Of a DNA stretch of 64,000 bases, positions 8,417-17,583 are shown piece by piece; positions within the stretch are counted from its first letter, which is position 1, and each line of letters opens with the position of its first letter. The DNA is from Actinokineospora iranica (GTDB lineage: Bacteria; Actinomycetota; Actinomycetes; Mycobacteriales; Pseudonocardiaceae), in NCBI RefSeq assembly GCF_900101685.1, contig NZ_FMZZ01000001.1:248001-312000 (forward strand), written 5' to 3'. The translations under genes and the position numbers were made by a program. The notes under the pieces are model-generated. The model worked only from the letters and a program-made list of their open reading frames with translations. It ran no database searches and was not told the origin of the DNA.

Positions 8417-8941
8417 GTGCTGATTCGACGTGAGATAAGCGGTGACGAGCGTGCGGTGACGCAGGTGCATTCCGACGCCTTCGCCGGGCTGTACCCAGAC
8501 AGCCAGCCGGTAGAGCCAGGGCTGGTGGACAGCCTGCGGGCGAGCGATGCCTGGCTGGCGCCGCTGTGTCTGGTCGCGGAGATCGACGGTCTCATCGTCG
8601 GTCAGGTGACCGCCTCGCGCGGCTTTTTGCTGCCAGGTGGGCAAAGCGCGGTCGCGTTGGGGCCGCTCGGCGTGCGGGTGGCGTACCAGCGCCACGGGGT
8701 CGGCAGCGGGCTGATGCACGCCGTGCTCGCGGCGGCCGACGCGCGGGACGAGGCGCTGGTCGTCCTTTTGGGACACCCGGAGTACTACCCGCGGTTCGGG
8801 TTCCGGCCCGCCGCCGAGTTCGGCGTCGAACCCGAGGTCCCGGACTGGGCGCCCGCGTTCCAGGTCCGCCCGCTGACCGCCTACCGGCCCGAGATGCGCG
8901 GGACGTTCCGCTACCCGCAGCCGTTCGCCGACCTCGCCTGA
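8417..8941 (+). CDS. GNAT family N-acetyltransferase
   Basis: A protein of 174 residues with the acetyl-CoA site of GNATs: ALGPLGVRVAYQRHGVGSGL (about 75-94; the R-x-x-G-x-G loop is RHGVGS), then VVLLGHPEYYPRFGF, typical of the YhbS-like subgroup. The GTG at 8417 was chosen because it begins the conserved VLIRREISGDE strand; the longer frame upstream runs through the previous gene. It ends 46 bases from the convergent icmF gene, with a strong bidirectional hairpin between. The acceptor substrate is unknown. Confidence 0.85.
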   Translation: MLIRREISGDERAVTQVHSDAFAGLYPDSQPVEPGLVDSLRASDAWLAPLCLVAEIDGLIVGQVTASRGFLLPGGQSAVALGPLGVRVAYQRHGVGSGLMHAVLAAADARDEALVVLLGHPEYYPRFGFRPAAEFGVEPEVPDWAPAFQVRPLTAYRPEMRGTFRYPQPFADLA

Positions 8942-8948
8942 CAACCGG

Positions 8949-8983
8949 GGCGCCGCGGTGTCCGGCCGAGACACCGCGGCGCC
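8949..8983. terminator. Bidirectional hairpin terminator between GNAT and icmF
   Basis: A perfect 14-bp inverted repeat (ggcgccgcggtgtc / gacaccgcggcgcc) with a 7-base loop fills almost the whole gap between the two convergent stop codons. It has no long U tract, as is common for actinobacterial terminators, and could serve both directions. Confidence 0.8.
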
Positions 8984-8986
8984 GGG

Positions 8987-11900
8987 TCAGACGTTGCGCC
9001 GGTACTGGCCGCCCACCTCGAAGAACGCCTCGGTGATCTGGCCCAGCGTGCAGACCCGGGCAGCGTCCATCAGGACCTCGAACACGTTGCCGTCCGTGGC
9101 GGCGACCTCCCGCAGGCGGGCCAGCGCGGTTTCCGCCTCCGCGCGGTGGCGCTGCTGGTACGCCCGGGTCCGCTCGACCTGGGAGCGCTTCTCGTCCTCG
9201 GTGGCGCGGGCCAACTCGATCTCGAACACCTCGTCTTCCTCGCCCTTGGGCGGCAGGAAGGTGTTGACGCCGATCAGGGGCAGCGAGCCGTCGTGCTTGC
9301 GGTGCTCGTAGAGCATCGACTCGTCCTGGATGCGGCCGCGCTGGTAGCCGGTCTCCATCGCGCCAAGCACGCCGCCGCGGTCGGAGATCCGGTCGAACTC
9401 GGTGAGCACGGCCTCCTCGACCAGATCGGTCAGCTCGTCGATGATGAACGAGCCCTGCAACGGGTTCTCGTTCGCCGAGAGGCCCCATTCTTTGTTGATG
9501 ATGAGCTGGATCGCCATCGCGCGCCGCACCGACGACTCGGTCGGGGTGGTGATCGCCTCGTCGTAGGCGTTGGTGTGCAACGAGTTCGCGTTGTCGTACA
9601 GCGCGCACAGGGCCTGCAAGGTGGTGCGGATGTCGTTGAAGTTCATCTCCTGCGCGTGCAGCGAGCGGCCCGAGGTCTGCACGTGGTACTTGAGCTTCTG
9701 CGACCGCTCGGCGGCGCCGTAGCGCTCCTTCATGGCCACCGCCCAGATCCGGCGGGCGACCCGGCCGATCACCGAGTACTCGGCGTCCATGCCGTTGGAG
9801 AAGAAGAACGACAGGTTCGGCGCGAAGTCGTCGATGTCCATGCCGCGCGCCAGGTACGACTCCACATAGGTGAAGCCGTTGGCCAGGGTGAAGGCGAGCT
9901 GGCTGATCGGGTTCGCCCCGGCCTCGGCGATGTGGTAGCCGGAGATCGACACCGAGTAGAAGTTGCGGACCTTGTTGCGGATGAACCATTCCTGGATGTC
10001 GGCCATCATCCGCAGGCTGAACTCGGTGGAGAAGATGCAGGTGTTCTGCCCCTGGTCCTCCTTGAGGATGTCGGCCTGCACGGTGCCGCGCACGTTGGCC
10101 AGCGCCCACGCCGCGAGTTCCGCGTGCTCATCTGGCGTCGGCTGCCGATTGTGCTCCAGGACGAAGGCGTCGACGCGTTGGTCGATCGCGGTGTTGAGGA
10201 AGTACGCCAGGATCGTCGGCGCGGGGCCGTTGATGGTCATCGACACCGACGTGGTGGGCGCGGTCAGGTCGAAGCCGTCGTAGAGCGCCTTCATGTCGTC
10301 CAGCGACGCGATGGAGACCCCGGACGTGCCGATCTTGCCGTAGACGTCCGGCGGGGTGTCGGGGTCGCGGCCGTAGAGGGTCACCGAGTCGAACGCGGTG
10401 GACAGCCGGGTCGCCGGGTTGCCCTCGGACAGCAGTTTGAACCGGCGGTTGGTGCGGAACGCGTCGCCCTCGCCCGCGAACATGCGGGCCGGGTCCTCGC
10501 CCTCGCGCTTGAACGGGAACACCCCGGCGGTGAACGGGTACCGGCCGGGCAGGTTTTCCTTGCGCAGGAATCGAAGCAGCGTTGCCTCGTCATCGAAGCG
10601 CGGCAGCGCGACGCGGGGAACGCGGCTGCCGGACAGGGTGGCCCGCCAGAGCTGGGTGTGCAACTCCTTGTCGCGCACCTTCACCACGAGCTCGTCGGCG
10701 CGGTACTGCTCCGCCGTGGCAGGCCACTGGGCGAGCAGGTCGGCGGTGTCGCGCTCCACGCGGCGCTCGGCTTCCGCGACCAGTCGCTCGATGTCCTCTG
10801 TGGACGATCCGGCGGCGCTCAGCGCGTCCCGGGCGGTGGCCAGCGCGCTCCGCTCGCGCACGGCGGCGACCTGCTCGTCGGTCTTGCGGTGGTACGCGCG
10901 CACGGTCTCGGCGATCTCGGACAGGTAGCGGACTCGCTGCGGCGGCACGACCGTCGCGGCCGAAGTGGACACCCGACCCTCGACGCGCGGCAGCACGCCC
11001 TCGGCGAACGGGACCCCCCTGTCCGCGAGCAGCCCGCGCAGCTCCTGGTAGAGCGCGGTGACGCCGTCGTCGTTGAAGGTGGCCGCGCTGGTGCCGAAGA
11101 CCGGCATGTCCTCCCAGGACTTCCCGAACGCCTCCCGGTTGCGCACCAGCTGCCGGGCGACGTCGCGGCGGGCGTCCTCGGCCCCGCGCCGCTCGAACTT
11201 GTTGATCGCGACCACATCGGCGAAGTCGAGCATGTCGATCTTCTCCAGCTGCGAGGCCGCGCCGAACTCCGGGGTCATCACATACAGCGACGTGTCGACG
11301 AACGGCACGATCGCCGCGTCGCCCTGGCCGATGCCGGGGGTCTCCACGATCACCAGGTCGTTGCCCGCCGCCTTGCACGCCGCGATGACCTCGGCCAGCC
11401 CGTCGGGCACCTCGGAGCCCGCGCCCCGGGTCGCCAGCGAGCGGAAGAAAACCGCCTGCCCGTCGAGGGAGTTCATCCGGATGCGATCGCCGAGCAGCGC
11501 GCCGCCGCCCCGGCGCCGGGTCGGGTCGACGGCGATGACCGCAACCCGCAGCTTGTCCTGCTGGTCCACGCGCAGCCTGCGCACCAGCTCGTCGGTCAGC
11601 GAGGACTTGCCCGACCCGCCGGTGCCGGTGATGCCCAGCACGGGCACCACCCGGTCGACCCCGGCGATGGCGTCGCGGACCTCGTCGGACAGCGTGCCCG
11701 CCTCGATCTGGGTGATGGTCCGCGCGAGCGCGGCGTGGTCGCCCGCCAGCAGCGCGTCCTTGGCCGCGGGCGCGGCCTCGGCCGGGTCGACGTCGCACGC
11801 CTCGATCATCGAGTTGATCATCCGGGCGAGGCCGAGGGTCTGGCCGTCCTCCGGGGAGAAGATCCGCGCCACGCCGCGCGCGTGCAGCAGCTTGATCTCG

Positions 11901-12220
11901 TCGGGGACGATGACGCCGCCGCCACCGCCGAACACCTTGATGTGGCCCGCGCCGTTCTCGGCCAGCAGTTCCACCAGGTAGCTGAAGTACTCGACGTGCC
12001 CGCCCTGGTAGGCGCTGATCGCGACGCCCTGCACGTCCTCCTGGATGGCGGCGGTGACGACCTCGCGGACCGAGCGGTTGTGCCCGAGGTGGATCACCTC
12101 GGCGCCCTGGGACTGCAGGATGCGGCGCATGATGTTGATCGCCGCGTCGTGTCCGTCGAACAGGCTGGCCGCGGTGACGAACCGGACCGGGTGCGCCGGT
12201 CGGTGCAACTCTGCGGACAT
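8987..12220 (-). CDS. icmF: Fused isobutyryl-CoA mutase (IcmF)
   Basis: A 1077-residue three-part protein. The N-terminal B12-binding domain (about 10-140) has SLFDGHDAAINIM (Asp22, His24) and YQGGHVEYF. A middle MeaB-like G-protein chaperone has P-loop GTGGSGKSS (198-206) and VAVDPTRRR. The C-terminal mutase barrel (about 500-1077) contains TFST-type and SGYHIAEAGANP motifs. This domain order is that of IcmF, which interconverts isobutyryl- and n-butyryl-CoA with adenosylcobalamin and repairs itself through the G domain. The start MSAELHR at 12220 was preferred over an in-frame codon 17 residues earlier. It links functionally to the B12-regulated cbtBA at the window start. Confidence 0.93.
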   Translation of the reverse strand: MSAELHRPAHPVRFVTAASLFDGHDAAINIMRRILQSQGAEVIHLGHNRSVREVVTAAIQEDVQGVAISAYQGGHVEYFSYLVELLAENGAGHIKVFGGGGGVIVPDEIKLLHARGVARIFSPEDGQTLGLARMINSMIEACDVDPAEAAPAAKDALLAGDHAALARTITQIEAGTLSDEVRDAIAGVDRVVPVLGITGTGGSGKSSLTDELVRRLRVDQQDKLRVAVIAVDPTRRRGGGALLGDRIRMNSLDGQAVFFRSLATRGAGSEVPDGLAEVIAACKAAGNDLVIVETPGIGQGDAAIVPFVDTSLYVMTPEFGAASQLEKIDMLDFADVVAINKFERRGAEDARRDVARQLVRNREAFGKSWEDMPVFGTSAATFNDDGVTALYQELRGLLADRGVPFAEGVLPRVEGRVSTSAATVVPPQRVRYLSEIAETVRAYHRKTDEQVAAVRERSALATARDALSAAGSSTEDIERLVAEAERRVERDTADLLAQWPATAEQYRADELVVKVRDKELHTQLWRATLSGSRVPRVALPRFDDEATLLRFLRKENLPGRYPFTAGVFPFKREGEDPARMFAGEGDAFRTNRRFKLLSEGNPATRLSTAFDSVTLYGRDPDTPPDVYGKIGTSGVSIASLDDMKALYDGFDLTAPTTSVSMTINGPAPTILAYFLNTAIDQRVDAFVLEHNRQPTPDEHAELAAWALANVRGTVQADILKEDQGQNTCIFSTEFSLRMMADIQEWFIRNKVRNFYSVSISGYHIAEAGANPISQLAFTLANGFTYVESYLARGMDIDDFAPNLSFFFSNGMDAEYSVIGRVARRIWAVAMKERYGAAERSQKLKYHVQTSGRSLHAQEMNFNDIRTTLQALCALYDNANSLHTNAYDEAITTPTESSVRRAMAIQLIINKEWGLSANENPLQGSFIIDELTDLVEEAVLTEFDRISDRGGVLGAMETGYQRGRIQDESMLYEHRKHDGSLPLIGVNTFLPPKGEEDEVFEIELARATEDEKRSQVERTRAYQQRHRAEAETALARLREVAATDGNVFEVLMDAARVCTLGQITEAFFEVGGQYRRNV

Positions 12221-12375
12221 CGGTGGCCTCCGTGGGAGCGCGGTCGGGCCGATCGGCTGCATCGGCGACAAGAAATAGTCTTACTTCCTACTATCGGATG
12301 TGCAAGTACCCGATGGTCGGCCGGTCCAGGCCACCCGCCTACGATGGCCGTGACACGACCGTATCGAGGTGGGTC

Positions 12376-12765
12376 ATGACCCCGGAACCCGTAGCCAGGA
12401 TGATGACGGACGACACAGCCTCCGCCGCCCTGGGCATCACGCTGACCTCGGCGGGCGTCGGGCACGCCGAGGTGCGCATGACGGTCACCGAGACCATGGT
12501 CAACGGGCACGGGATCGGCCACGGCGGCTACGTGTTCCTGCTGGCCGACACCGCCTTCGCCTGCGCGTGCAACAGCCACGGCCCGGTCACCGTCGCCGCG
12601 GGCGCGGACATCACCTTCGTCGCCGCCGTCCACCTGGGCGATGTGCTGGTCGCCCGGGCCGCCGAGCGCACCCGCTACGGCCGCAACGGCGTCTACGACG
12701 TGACGGTCACCAGGGGTGACCAGGTCGTCGCCGAGTTCCGCGGCCGCAGCCGCACCGTCGGCTGA
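12376..12765 (+). CDS. paaI: PaaI-type hotdog-fold thioesterase
   Basis: A 129-residue hotdog protein of the PaaI (phenylacetyl-CoA pathway thioesterase) group. It has the signature NGHGIGHGGYVFLLADTAFACACNS (catalytic HGG-x-x-x-x-x-D region) and CNSHGPVTVAAGADITFVAAV. PaaI hydrolyses hydroxyphenylacetyl-CoA and related thioesters. No other paa gene is present here; the neighbour is the divergent icmF, so it may clear dead-end acyl-CoAs in a general way. The ATG at 12376 follows a GAGGTGGG ribosome site. Confidence 0.85.
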   Translation: MTPEPVARMMTDDTASAALGITLTSAGVGHAEVRMTVTETMVNGHGIGHGGYVFLLADTAFACACNSHGPVTVAAGADITFVAAVHLGDVLVARAAERTRYGRNGVYDVTVTRGDQVVAEFRGRSRTVG

Positions 12766-12855
12766 CCAGCCGCTGACCGGCAACCGAGCACACCCGCAAC
12801 GGCATCCACGGTGTCGACCGCCACCGAAGCCGACGAACTCGGCACCGCCTGCTAT

Positions 12856-13458
12856 CTACCCGCTGACCAGCAGAAACACGGCGCCGCCGACCACCGGGCC
12901 CAGGAGCACGCCCACCAGCACCTGCGCCACGGTGTGGTCGCCGAGCACGACTCGCGACCAGCAGACCAGCACCAGGGGCGCCAGCAGCGCCAGCGCCCAC
13001 CAGCCGTAGAGCAGGGCCGCCATCGCCACCGCTCCCCCGGCCACCGCGGCGTGCAGCGACACCTTCCACGAGCGGGTCACCGCGATGCACACCACCAGCG
13101 TCGCGAACATCGACAGCGACAGCGCCAGCACAGCGCGCGGCGCGTTGCCCAGGACCAGGATCGCGATGCCTACCGCGGTGGAGGCGAGGCCGACGGTCAG
13201 CGGTAAGAGGCGGTGCTCGCGGTCGCGCACGTGGTGGGTGTCCCACCGGCCCCTGCGGGCGCCGCGCACGATGAACACCATCGGCAGGACGCTGGAGAAC
13301 AGCGCCACCTCAAGCCCCCACAGCACGGTCTGGCCCAGGTCGTGACCGGTGGCCGACCAGGCCACGGCGAGCGGCAGGACCAGCACGACGACCGCGGGCG
13401 AGAACACCTCGCTCGCCACCCGCGCGAGGCGGCCGCCCGTCGTCGCCAGCACATCCAC
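12856..13458 (-). CDS. PAP2 superfamily membrane phosphatase
   Basis: A 200-residue protein made of about six hydrophobic helices. The C-terminal half has RSWKVSLHAAVAGG (like the K/S-H part of PAP2 motif 2) and SRVVLGDHTVAQVLVG (motif 3, SR-x-x-x-GxHT), so it belongs to the PAP2/lipid phosphatase group. Such enzymes dephosphorylate polyprenyl or other lipid phosphates at the membrane. Motif 1 is weak (RGRWDTHHVRDREHR). The GTG at 13458 is the best start; no clear ribosome site decides it. It is divergent from the peroxiredoxin gene. Confidence 0.75.
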   Translation of the reverse strand: MDVLATTGGRLARVASEVFSPAVVVLVLPLAVAWSATGHDLGQTVLWGLEVALFSSVLPMVFIVRGARRGRWDTHHVRDREHRLLPLTVGLASTAVGIAILVLGNAPRAVLALSLSMFATLVVCIAVTRSWKVSLHAAVAGGAVAMAALLYGWWALALLAPLVLVCWSRVVLGDHTVAQVLVGVLLGPVVGGAVFLLVSG

Positions 13459-13602
13459 GCCGCCGATGCTCCCATCTCGCGCCGCCGCGCGACCACCCTT
13501 TCGGCAAACCGGCCACCCCGGCCGCCGCGGCGCCCTGCGCCTCTGGTGGGGTCTGTACTTGACCGCGTGCCGGTTCCGCCCCCCGTACCGAGGAGTGCCC
13601 CG

Positions 13603-14067
13603 ATGAAGCCCGGAGACCTCGCGCCGAACTTCACCCTGCCGGACCAGACCGGGAAGGAGCGCGCCCTGCGCGAGTTCCTGGACACCGGGCCGGTCGTGCT
13701 GTTCTTCTACCCGGCCGCCATGACCCCCGGCTGCACCGCGGAAAGCTGCCACTTCCGCGACCTGGCCGCCGAGTTCGCCGAGGTCGGCGCGCACCGGGTC
13801 GGCATCAGCCCGGACCAGGTCGACAAGCAGGCCAAGTTCGCCACGGTCAACGCCTTCGACTACCCGCTGCTCTCCGACCCGGACGGCGCGGTCGCCACCG
13901 CGTTCGGTGTGCGCCGCCGGTTCGGGCCGCTGCTGACCAAGCGCAAGACCTTCGTCATCGACACCGACGGAGCCATCCTCGAAGCGATCAAGAGCGAGTT
14001 CCGCTTCACCGTGCACGCCGACCGGGCGCTGGAGGTCCTGCGGAACCGCGAGAACCCCGCCGCCTGA
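13603..14067 (+). CDS. Peroxiredoxin, BCP/PrxQ type
   Basis: A 154-residue thioredoxin-fold peroxidase. The peroxidatic Cys44 lies in YPAAMTPGCTAES and a second Cys at residue 49, the C-x4-C spacing of atypical 2-Cys PrxQ/BCP enzymes. It reduces hydroperoxides in the cytoplasm using thioredoxin. The ATG at 13603 has a GAGGAG site. It is a single-gene unit ending at a strong terminator hairpin. Confidence 0.93.
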   Translation: MKPGDLAPNFTLPDQTGKERALREFLDTGPVVLFFYPAAMTPGCTAESCHFRDLAAEFAEVGAHRVGISPDQVDKQAKFATVNAFDYPLLSDPDGAVATAFGVRRRFGPLLTKRKTFVIDTDGAILEAIKSEFRFTVHADRALEVLRNRENPAA

Positions 14068-14083
14068 GTTCCGCGCTCCCGCG

Positions 14084-14120
14084 CGAAGGCCGCCCCAGGT
14101 CCGCCCTGGGGCGGCCTTCG
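14084..14120 (+). terminator. Terminator after peroxiredoxin gene
   Basis: A perfect 16-bp inverted repeat (cgaaggccgccccagg / cctggggcggccttcg) with a 5-base loop starts 17 bases after the stop codon. The very stable GC-rich stem is the standard actinobacterial intrinsic terminator form. Confidence 0.9.
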
Positions 14121-14265
14121 CCGTTTCCGAACGACCCGCGCCACTGGTCGGGGGTTCATTCCCGATCCGAACACGGCATCCTCCTGCGGGAGGTGGACCA
14201 ACTGGTGGCGGCGCTGACCGCGTGCCTCGGATAGCCCTCCCGCTGAGAAGACCCACGCCGAGACG

Positions 14266-14296
14266 ACAGGGAGCCTTCGCGGTGAAGGCTCCCTGT
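14266..14296 (-). terminator. Terminator of the L,D-transpeptidase gene
   Basis: A perfect 13-bp inverted repeat (acagggagccttc / gaaggctccctgt) with loop gcggt lies 11 bases beyond the stop codon of the minus-strand transpeptidase gene. Confidence 0.85.
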
Positions 14297-14306
14297 CCCG
14301 CGTGCC

Positions 14307-14768
14307 TCATGGGACGACTTCGACGACGTCGCCGGGGGTCAACCCGTCGAAGAACGCCTTGGCCGCTTCCGGCGAGAGGTGCACGCACCCGTGCGACTGC
14401 TCCCGCAGGCTGCCCTCGTGGAAGGCGATCCCACTGGTGGTGAAGAACACCGAATACGGCATCGGCGCGTCGTACGCCTTGCTCCAGTGGTCGATGTCCT
14501 TGTACGTCACCGAAAACGTCCCGGGCGGCGTCTCGTAGCCCGGCTTGCCGGTGGTGATCGGCACGGCCCCGTAGGTCACCGTCCCGTTGTCCATCAACCA
14601 GGCCGCGTTGTCACTCAGGTCGATACAGGCGGCAGCCCGCGGCCCACATGGCGCCGCTGCCTGCGCGCTCGCGGCCGGAGCCGCGAGAATCCCGCCCGCT
14701 CCGATCAACGCCGCCACAGAGATGACTCCCCTGGCGACGGCTCCCCTGGCGATGCGCGGCGTGCCCAT
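14307..14768 (-). CDS. Small secreted L,D-transpeptidase (YkuD domain)
   Basis: A 153-residue exported protein. It has an N-terminal signal peptide (about 1-38, ending near APAASAQAAA) and a short YkuD catalytic domain with catalytic Cys128 in SHGCVHLS. The Arg two residues after the Cys in most L,D-transpeptidases is His here. HW..AYDAPMPYSVFF and GIAFHEG match the substrate cleft. It would form or edit L,D cross-links in peptidoglycan. The ATG at 14768 follows GGGAGGTTTACC. It has no peptidoglycan-binding domain and is shorter than mycobacterial Ldt proteins. Confidence 0.88.
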   Translation of the reverse strand: MGTPRIARGAVARGVISVAALIGAGGILAAPAASAQAAAPCGPRAAACIDLSDNAAWLMDNGTVTYGAVPITTGKPGYETPPGTFSVTYKDIDHWSKAYDAPMPYSVFFTTSGIAFHEGSLREQSHGCVHLSPEAAKAFFDGLTPGDVVEVVP

Positions 14769-14935
14769 CGGTAAACCTCCCATCCGCCCACCGAAGCGGG
14801 CTCGTGTTTGGTGCTTCCTCGGGTACTGGTTACCTACCCCAAGATCGCCAGGGCGTAACCGACAGTTGACCGACACCTCTCGAAAGTGCTGGCAGTACAC
14901 GAAAATCGGGCGACGTACCCACGCTACGAACTCGC

Positions 14936-16354
14936 TCAGTCATCAGCCAGGAGCCTGCGCCGGTCACGCCACGCCAACCGCAGCAGCGTCACCGCGCTCG
15001 ACGACAACCTCGGCTCCAACCGGTCGATCGCCTCGTCGGTGAACGGCACGTCCCGCCCACCGACAAACCGCCCCTCGTCATTGGCCCCCACCCGGCGGGC
15101 GAAGATCCGGTCGAACACCTGGCCATCGACCACCGCGACCGTCAACTGCCCCACGCCCAGTTCGAGCGGCTCGATCACCAACCCGTAGTGCCAAAGCCGC
15201 AACCGCCCCTGCTCCCGAGCCATGGTGAAGTCCCGGAACGGCTCATCGGTGGTGTAGTCGATCGATCGCGCAGCGCTGCCGTCGTGCTCAGGGTTGCCGA
15301 GGAACTCCTCCGAGAACTCCCGCATGATGTTGTGCCACAAGGAGAAGTCGTTGGCCACCTGCGCTGGGTCCGCGGAGGACGGTTGAAACTCTCCTGCGGG
15401 CGCGACATGACACAGCCCGCCGCCGTCCGCCACTTTCCCACCGTCACGCTCGTGCAGAACGAAAGTGTGCTCACCACGGCGATCGCGACGAATGGTAAGC
15501 GTGGAAATGCCGGGCGACATGAGCAGCCGCTCGGGATCGAAGGGACTGCCGATAGCGCGCCGCAACGGAAGGTCGTCCCAGTCGGGCAGGTCCCCGTTCG
15601 ACCGCAGCCACGCGGCTTTGAACTCGTGGGCAACGGCCTGTTTCACGTCGTACACAGCGAAAAAAGTCGTGAGTCCGAATGACAACGCGAACCCACCCGC
15701 GGTGGCGACACCGGTCAGGCGGAAACTCGGCCGGTTCTCCAGCAGGCGCGGACGCACGAGGTCGCGGACCGCCCTGCTGTAGCCCAGATAGCGCTCCCCC
15801 CGGTCGGTCAGCGGCAGCACGTGGTCAGCGGGGAAGGCGGGCGGCTCCGGAGCCTCGGCCCAGCACAGGCGAACCGCGCCGAGATCGATCGGCTCGTCCA
15901 ACAGCCACCCGGCACCGGTCAGGACATGCCCGCCAGGAGCGCGGAGGGGACGCGGGTAAAGCCACGCGGCCAGCTCACTCAGTTCCCGCCCACGCACTCC
16001 CGGCGCTTGCCGCACGGTGAGCCAGTCCTGCTGACTCCGCCGCACATGGTCGAGAATCCCATCGCCAGGATTGACGGACTCGACCTCCGGAAGAACTGCC
16101 CTCATCGCCGCCACTTCGTGCTGCACTTGGGGATTCTGGATACCCATGGTCCCCTCGGCCAACAGGTTGAGGAGGTCGCGTCGGTTGACGGACAGCAGCT
16201 TCCCCAACTTCGGCCACAGAAACGGCAACGGCTCCCCTTGGCCTGCCTCCCACCGGATAATGGTTGTGCGGTCGACATTCAGTGCCTCGGCAAGGCCTTC
16301 CTGGGTGTATCCCGCGGCCTTTCGCATCCGCGCCAACTGCGCTCGCTTGGCCAT
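14936..16354 (-). CDS. XRE-family regulator with Nudix-like C-terminal region
   Basis: A 472-residue protein. Residues 1-70 are an XRE HTH domain (MRKAAGYTQEGLAEALNVDR, TIIRWEAGQGEPLP). The middle part is unassigned. At about 320-352 there is CHVAPAGEFQPS followed by MREFSEEFLG, which resembles the Nudix box (P-x-G-E ... REUxEExGU). It may sense a nucleotide or NAD-derived ligand, as Nudix-type regulators do, but this is inference. The protein is a single-gene unit convergent with nothing close; the ATG at 16354 starts the HTH directly. Confidence 0.75.
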   Translation of the reverse strand: MAKRAQLARMRKAAGYTQEGLAEALNVDRTTIIRWEAGQGEPLPFLWPKLGKLLSVNRRDLLNLLAEGTMGIQNPQVQHEVAAMRAVLPEVESVNPGDGILDHVRRSQQDWLTVRQAPGVRGRELSELAAWLYPRPLRAPGGHVLTGAGWLLDEPIDLGAVRLCWAEAPEPPAFPADHVLPLTDRGERYLGYSRAVRDLVRPRLLENRPSFRLTGVATAGGFALSFGLTTFFAVYDVKQAVAHEFKAAWLRSNGDLPDWDDLPLRRAIGSPFDPERLLMSPGISTLTIRRDRRGEHTFVLHERDGGKVADGGGLCHVAPAGEFQPSSADPAQVANDFSLWHNIMREFSEEFLGNPEHDGSAARSIDYTTDEPFRDFTMAREQGRLRLWHYGLVIEPLELGVGQLTVAVVDGQVFDRIFARRVGANDEGRFVGGRDVPFTDEAIDRLEPRLSSSAVTLLRLAWRDRRRLLADD

Positions 16355-16399
16355 GCGTTCTCCGTCCCAGTGCCGTCACTGAAAGCGACGATAGCAAAG

Positions 16400-16433
16400 C
16401 CGAACGCCGCCCCCGGCTGGGAGCGGCGTTCGG
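16400..16433 (-). terminator. Terminator of the LCP gene
   Basis: Inverted repeat ccgaacgccgc / gcggcgttcgg (11 bp, 12-base loop) located 11 bases after the stop of the minus-strand LCP gene and upstream of the XRE gene. Confidence 0.75.
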
Positions 16434-16443
16434 CGGTGGCGGG

Positions 16444-17583
16444 CTACGCCGGTGGGCCGACGATGACGTCCGCGGGGACTTCCGCGTCGGTGCGCAGGGC
16501 CTCGAACAGCTTCTTGGATTTCGCGGCGTCCCAGAGGATCACCGAGCCGACACCGCGGACGCTTTTGCTGCCGCCCATGGGAACCGTGGTGGTGGTGAGG
16601 CCGCCGTCGCCCGCGGCGCCCATGGCGAAGGCGAGGCTGGGCAGGTTGTGCAGGTGGTCGTCCTCGTCCACGGTGACCGCGTCTGGTGCTGCGGAAAGCA
16701 GCGGGAACAGGCGGAACGGGTTGAGCAGCGTGCCCGGGTTGGTGGCCTTGTCGGTGAGCGCGCCGATGAACTCGCGCTGGCGGATCACCCGGTCCAGGTC
16801 GGCGCGCGGGCCCTTGCGGGTGCGGACATAGCCCAGCGCCGAGGCGCCGTCGAGTTCCTGGCAGCCCGCGGGCAGGTTGATTCCGGCCAGCGGGTCGTCG
16901 ATCGGGTTGGCCAGGCACATGTCGACCCCGCCCACGGCGTCGACCACGTCGGCGAAGCCGCCGAAGCCGATCTCGACGTAGTGGTCGAGACGCAGGCCGG
17001 TGTTCAACTCCACCGTCTTGGCCAGCAGTTGCGAGCCGCCGAAGGCGTAGGCGGCGTTGAGCTTGTTCTTGCCCTTGCCCGGAATGTCCACATAGGAGTC
17101 ACGCAGCAGCGAGACCAGCGTGGGCTTGGTCGAGTTGTCCGGGATGTGCATGAGCATGATGGTGTCGGTGCGCTGGCCCTTGGCGTCGCCGGTGGCCAGC
17201 CGCTCCTCGTCTTCCGCGGACAGGTCCGCGCGGCTGTCGGAGCCCACGATGAGCCAGTTGGCGCCCGCGCCCGCGGCGGGCCTGCCCTCGTAGTCGCCGA
17301 GCGCGGCCACCCGCTTGAGCGAGGACTCCAGATAGATCCACAGCCCGGCGACCAGCGCCACGATGACCAGCGCCACGATGAGCGCGATCCGCCCGAACCG
17401 CTTCTTGCGGCGCGGCGGCCGCTGGCCGAACCCCCGCGGCGGCGGCCCGCCGGGACCGCGCCCCGGCGGGGGCGGCGGCGGACGGCGCGGGTCGTACCGC
17501 TGCTGCCGCTGGGCGACCTGGGGCCGCTCCATCCGGCGGGTGGGGCGGTAGCCCGGCGATCCGGGATTGTGTCCGTAGCTCAT
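16444..17583 (-). CDS. LytR-CpsA-Psr (LCP) family wall glycopolymer ligase
   Basis: A protein of 379 residues. A proline/arginine-rich cytoplasmic N-terminus (about 1-60, PPPPPPGRGPGG) precedes one membrane helix (about 65-88) and an extracellular LCP domain. LCP hallmarks are GSDSR, QRTDTIMLMHI, SLLRDSYVDIPG and GGVDMCL. These enzymes move undecaprenyl-linked wall polymers (arabinogalactan or teichoic-type) onto peptidoglycan. The start MSYGHNPG at 17583 was chosen over a 37-residue longer frame with no domain content. The proline-rich tail is common in actinobacterial LCPs. Confidence 0.9.
   Translation of the reverse strand: MSYGHNPGSPGYRPTRRMERPQVAQRQQRYDPRRPPPPPPGRGPGGPPPRGFGQRPPRRKKRFGRIALIVALVIVALVAGLWIYLESSLKRVAALGDYEGRPAAGAGANWLIVGSDSRADLSAEDEERLATGDAKGQRTDTIMLMHIPDNSTKPTLVSLLRDSYVDIPGKGKNKLNAAYAFGGSQLLAKTVELNTGLRLDHYVEIGFGGFADVVDAVGGVDMCLANPIDDPLAGINLPAGCQELDGASALGYVRTRKGPRADLDRVIRQREFIGALTDKATNPGTLLNPFRLFPLLSAAPDAVTVDEDDHLHNLPSLAFAMGAAGDGGLTTTTVPMGGSKSVRGVGSVILWDAAKSKKLFEALRTDAEVPADVIVGPPA

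Noticed and set aside
9146-12379. A 1077-codon open frame on the plus strand opposite icmF
   Set aside because: Antisense shadow; icmF has all three expected domains on the minus strand.
14140-14234. Plus-strand text ending SEHGILLREVDQLVAALTACLG just after the peroxiredoxin terminator
   Set aside because: It reads like a protein end, but there is no start codon or ribosome site and only about 35 codons, so neither a gene nor a remnant could be supported.
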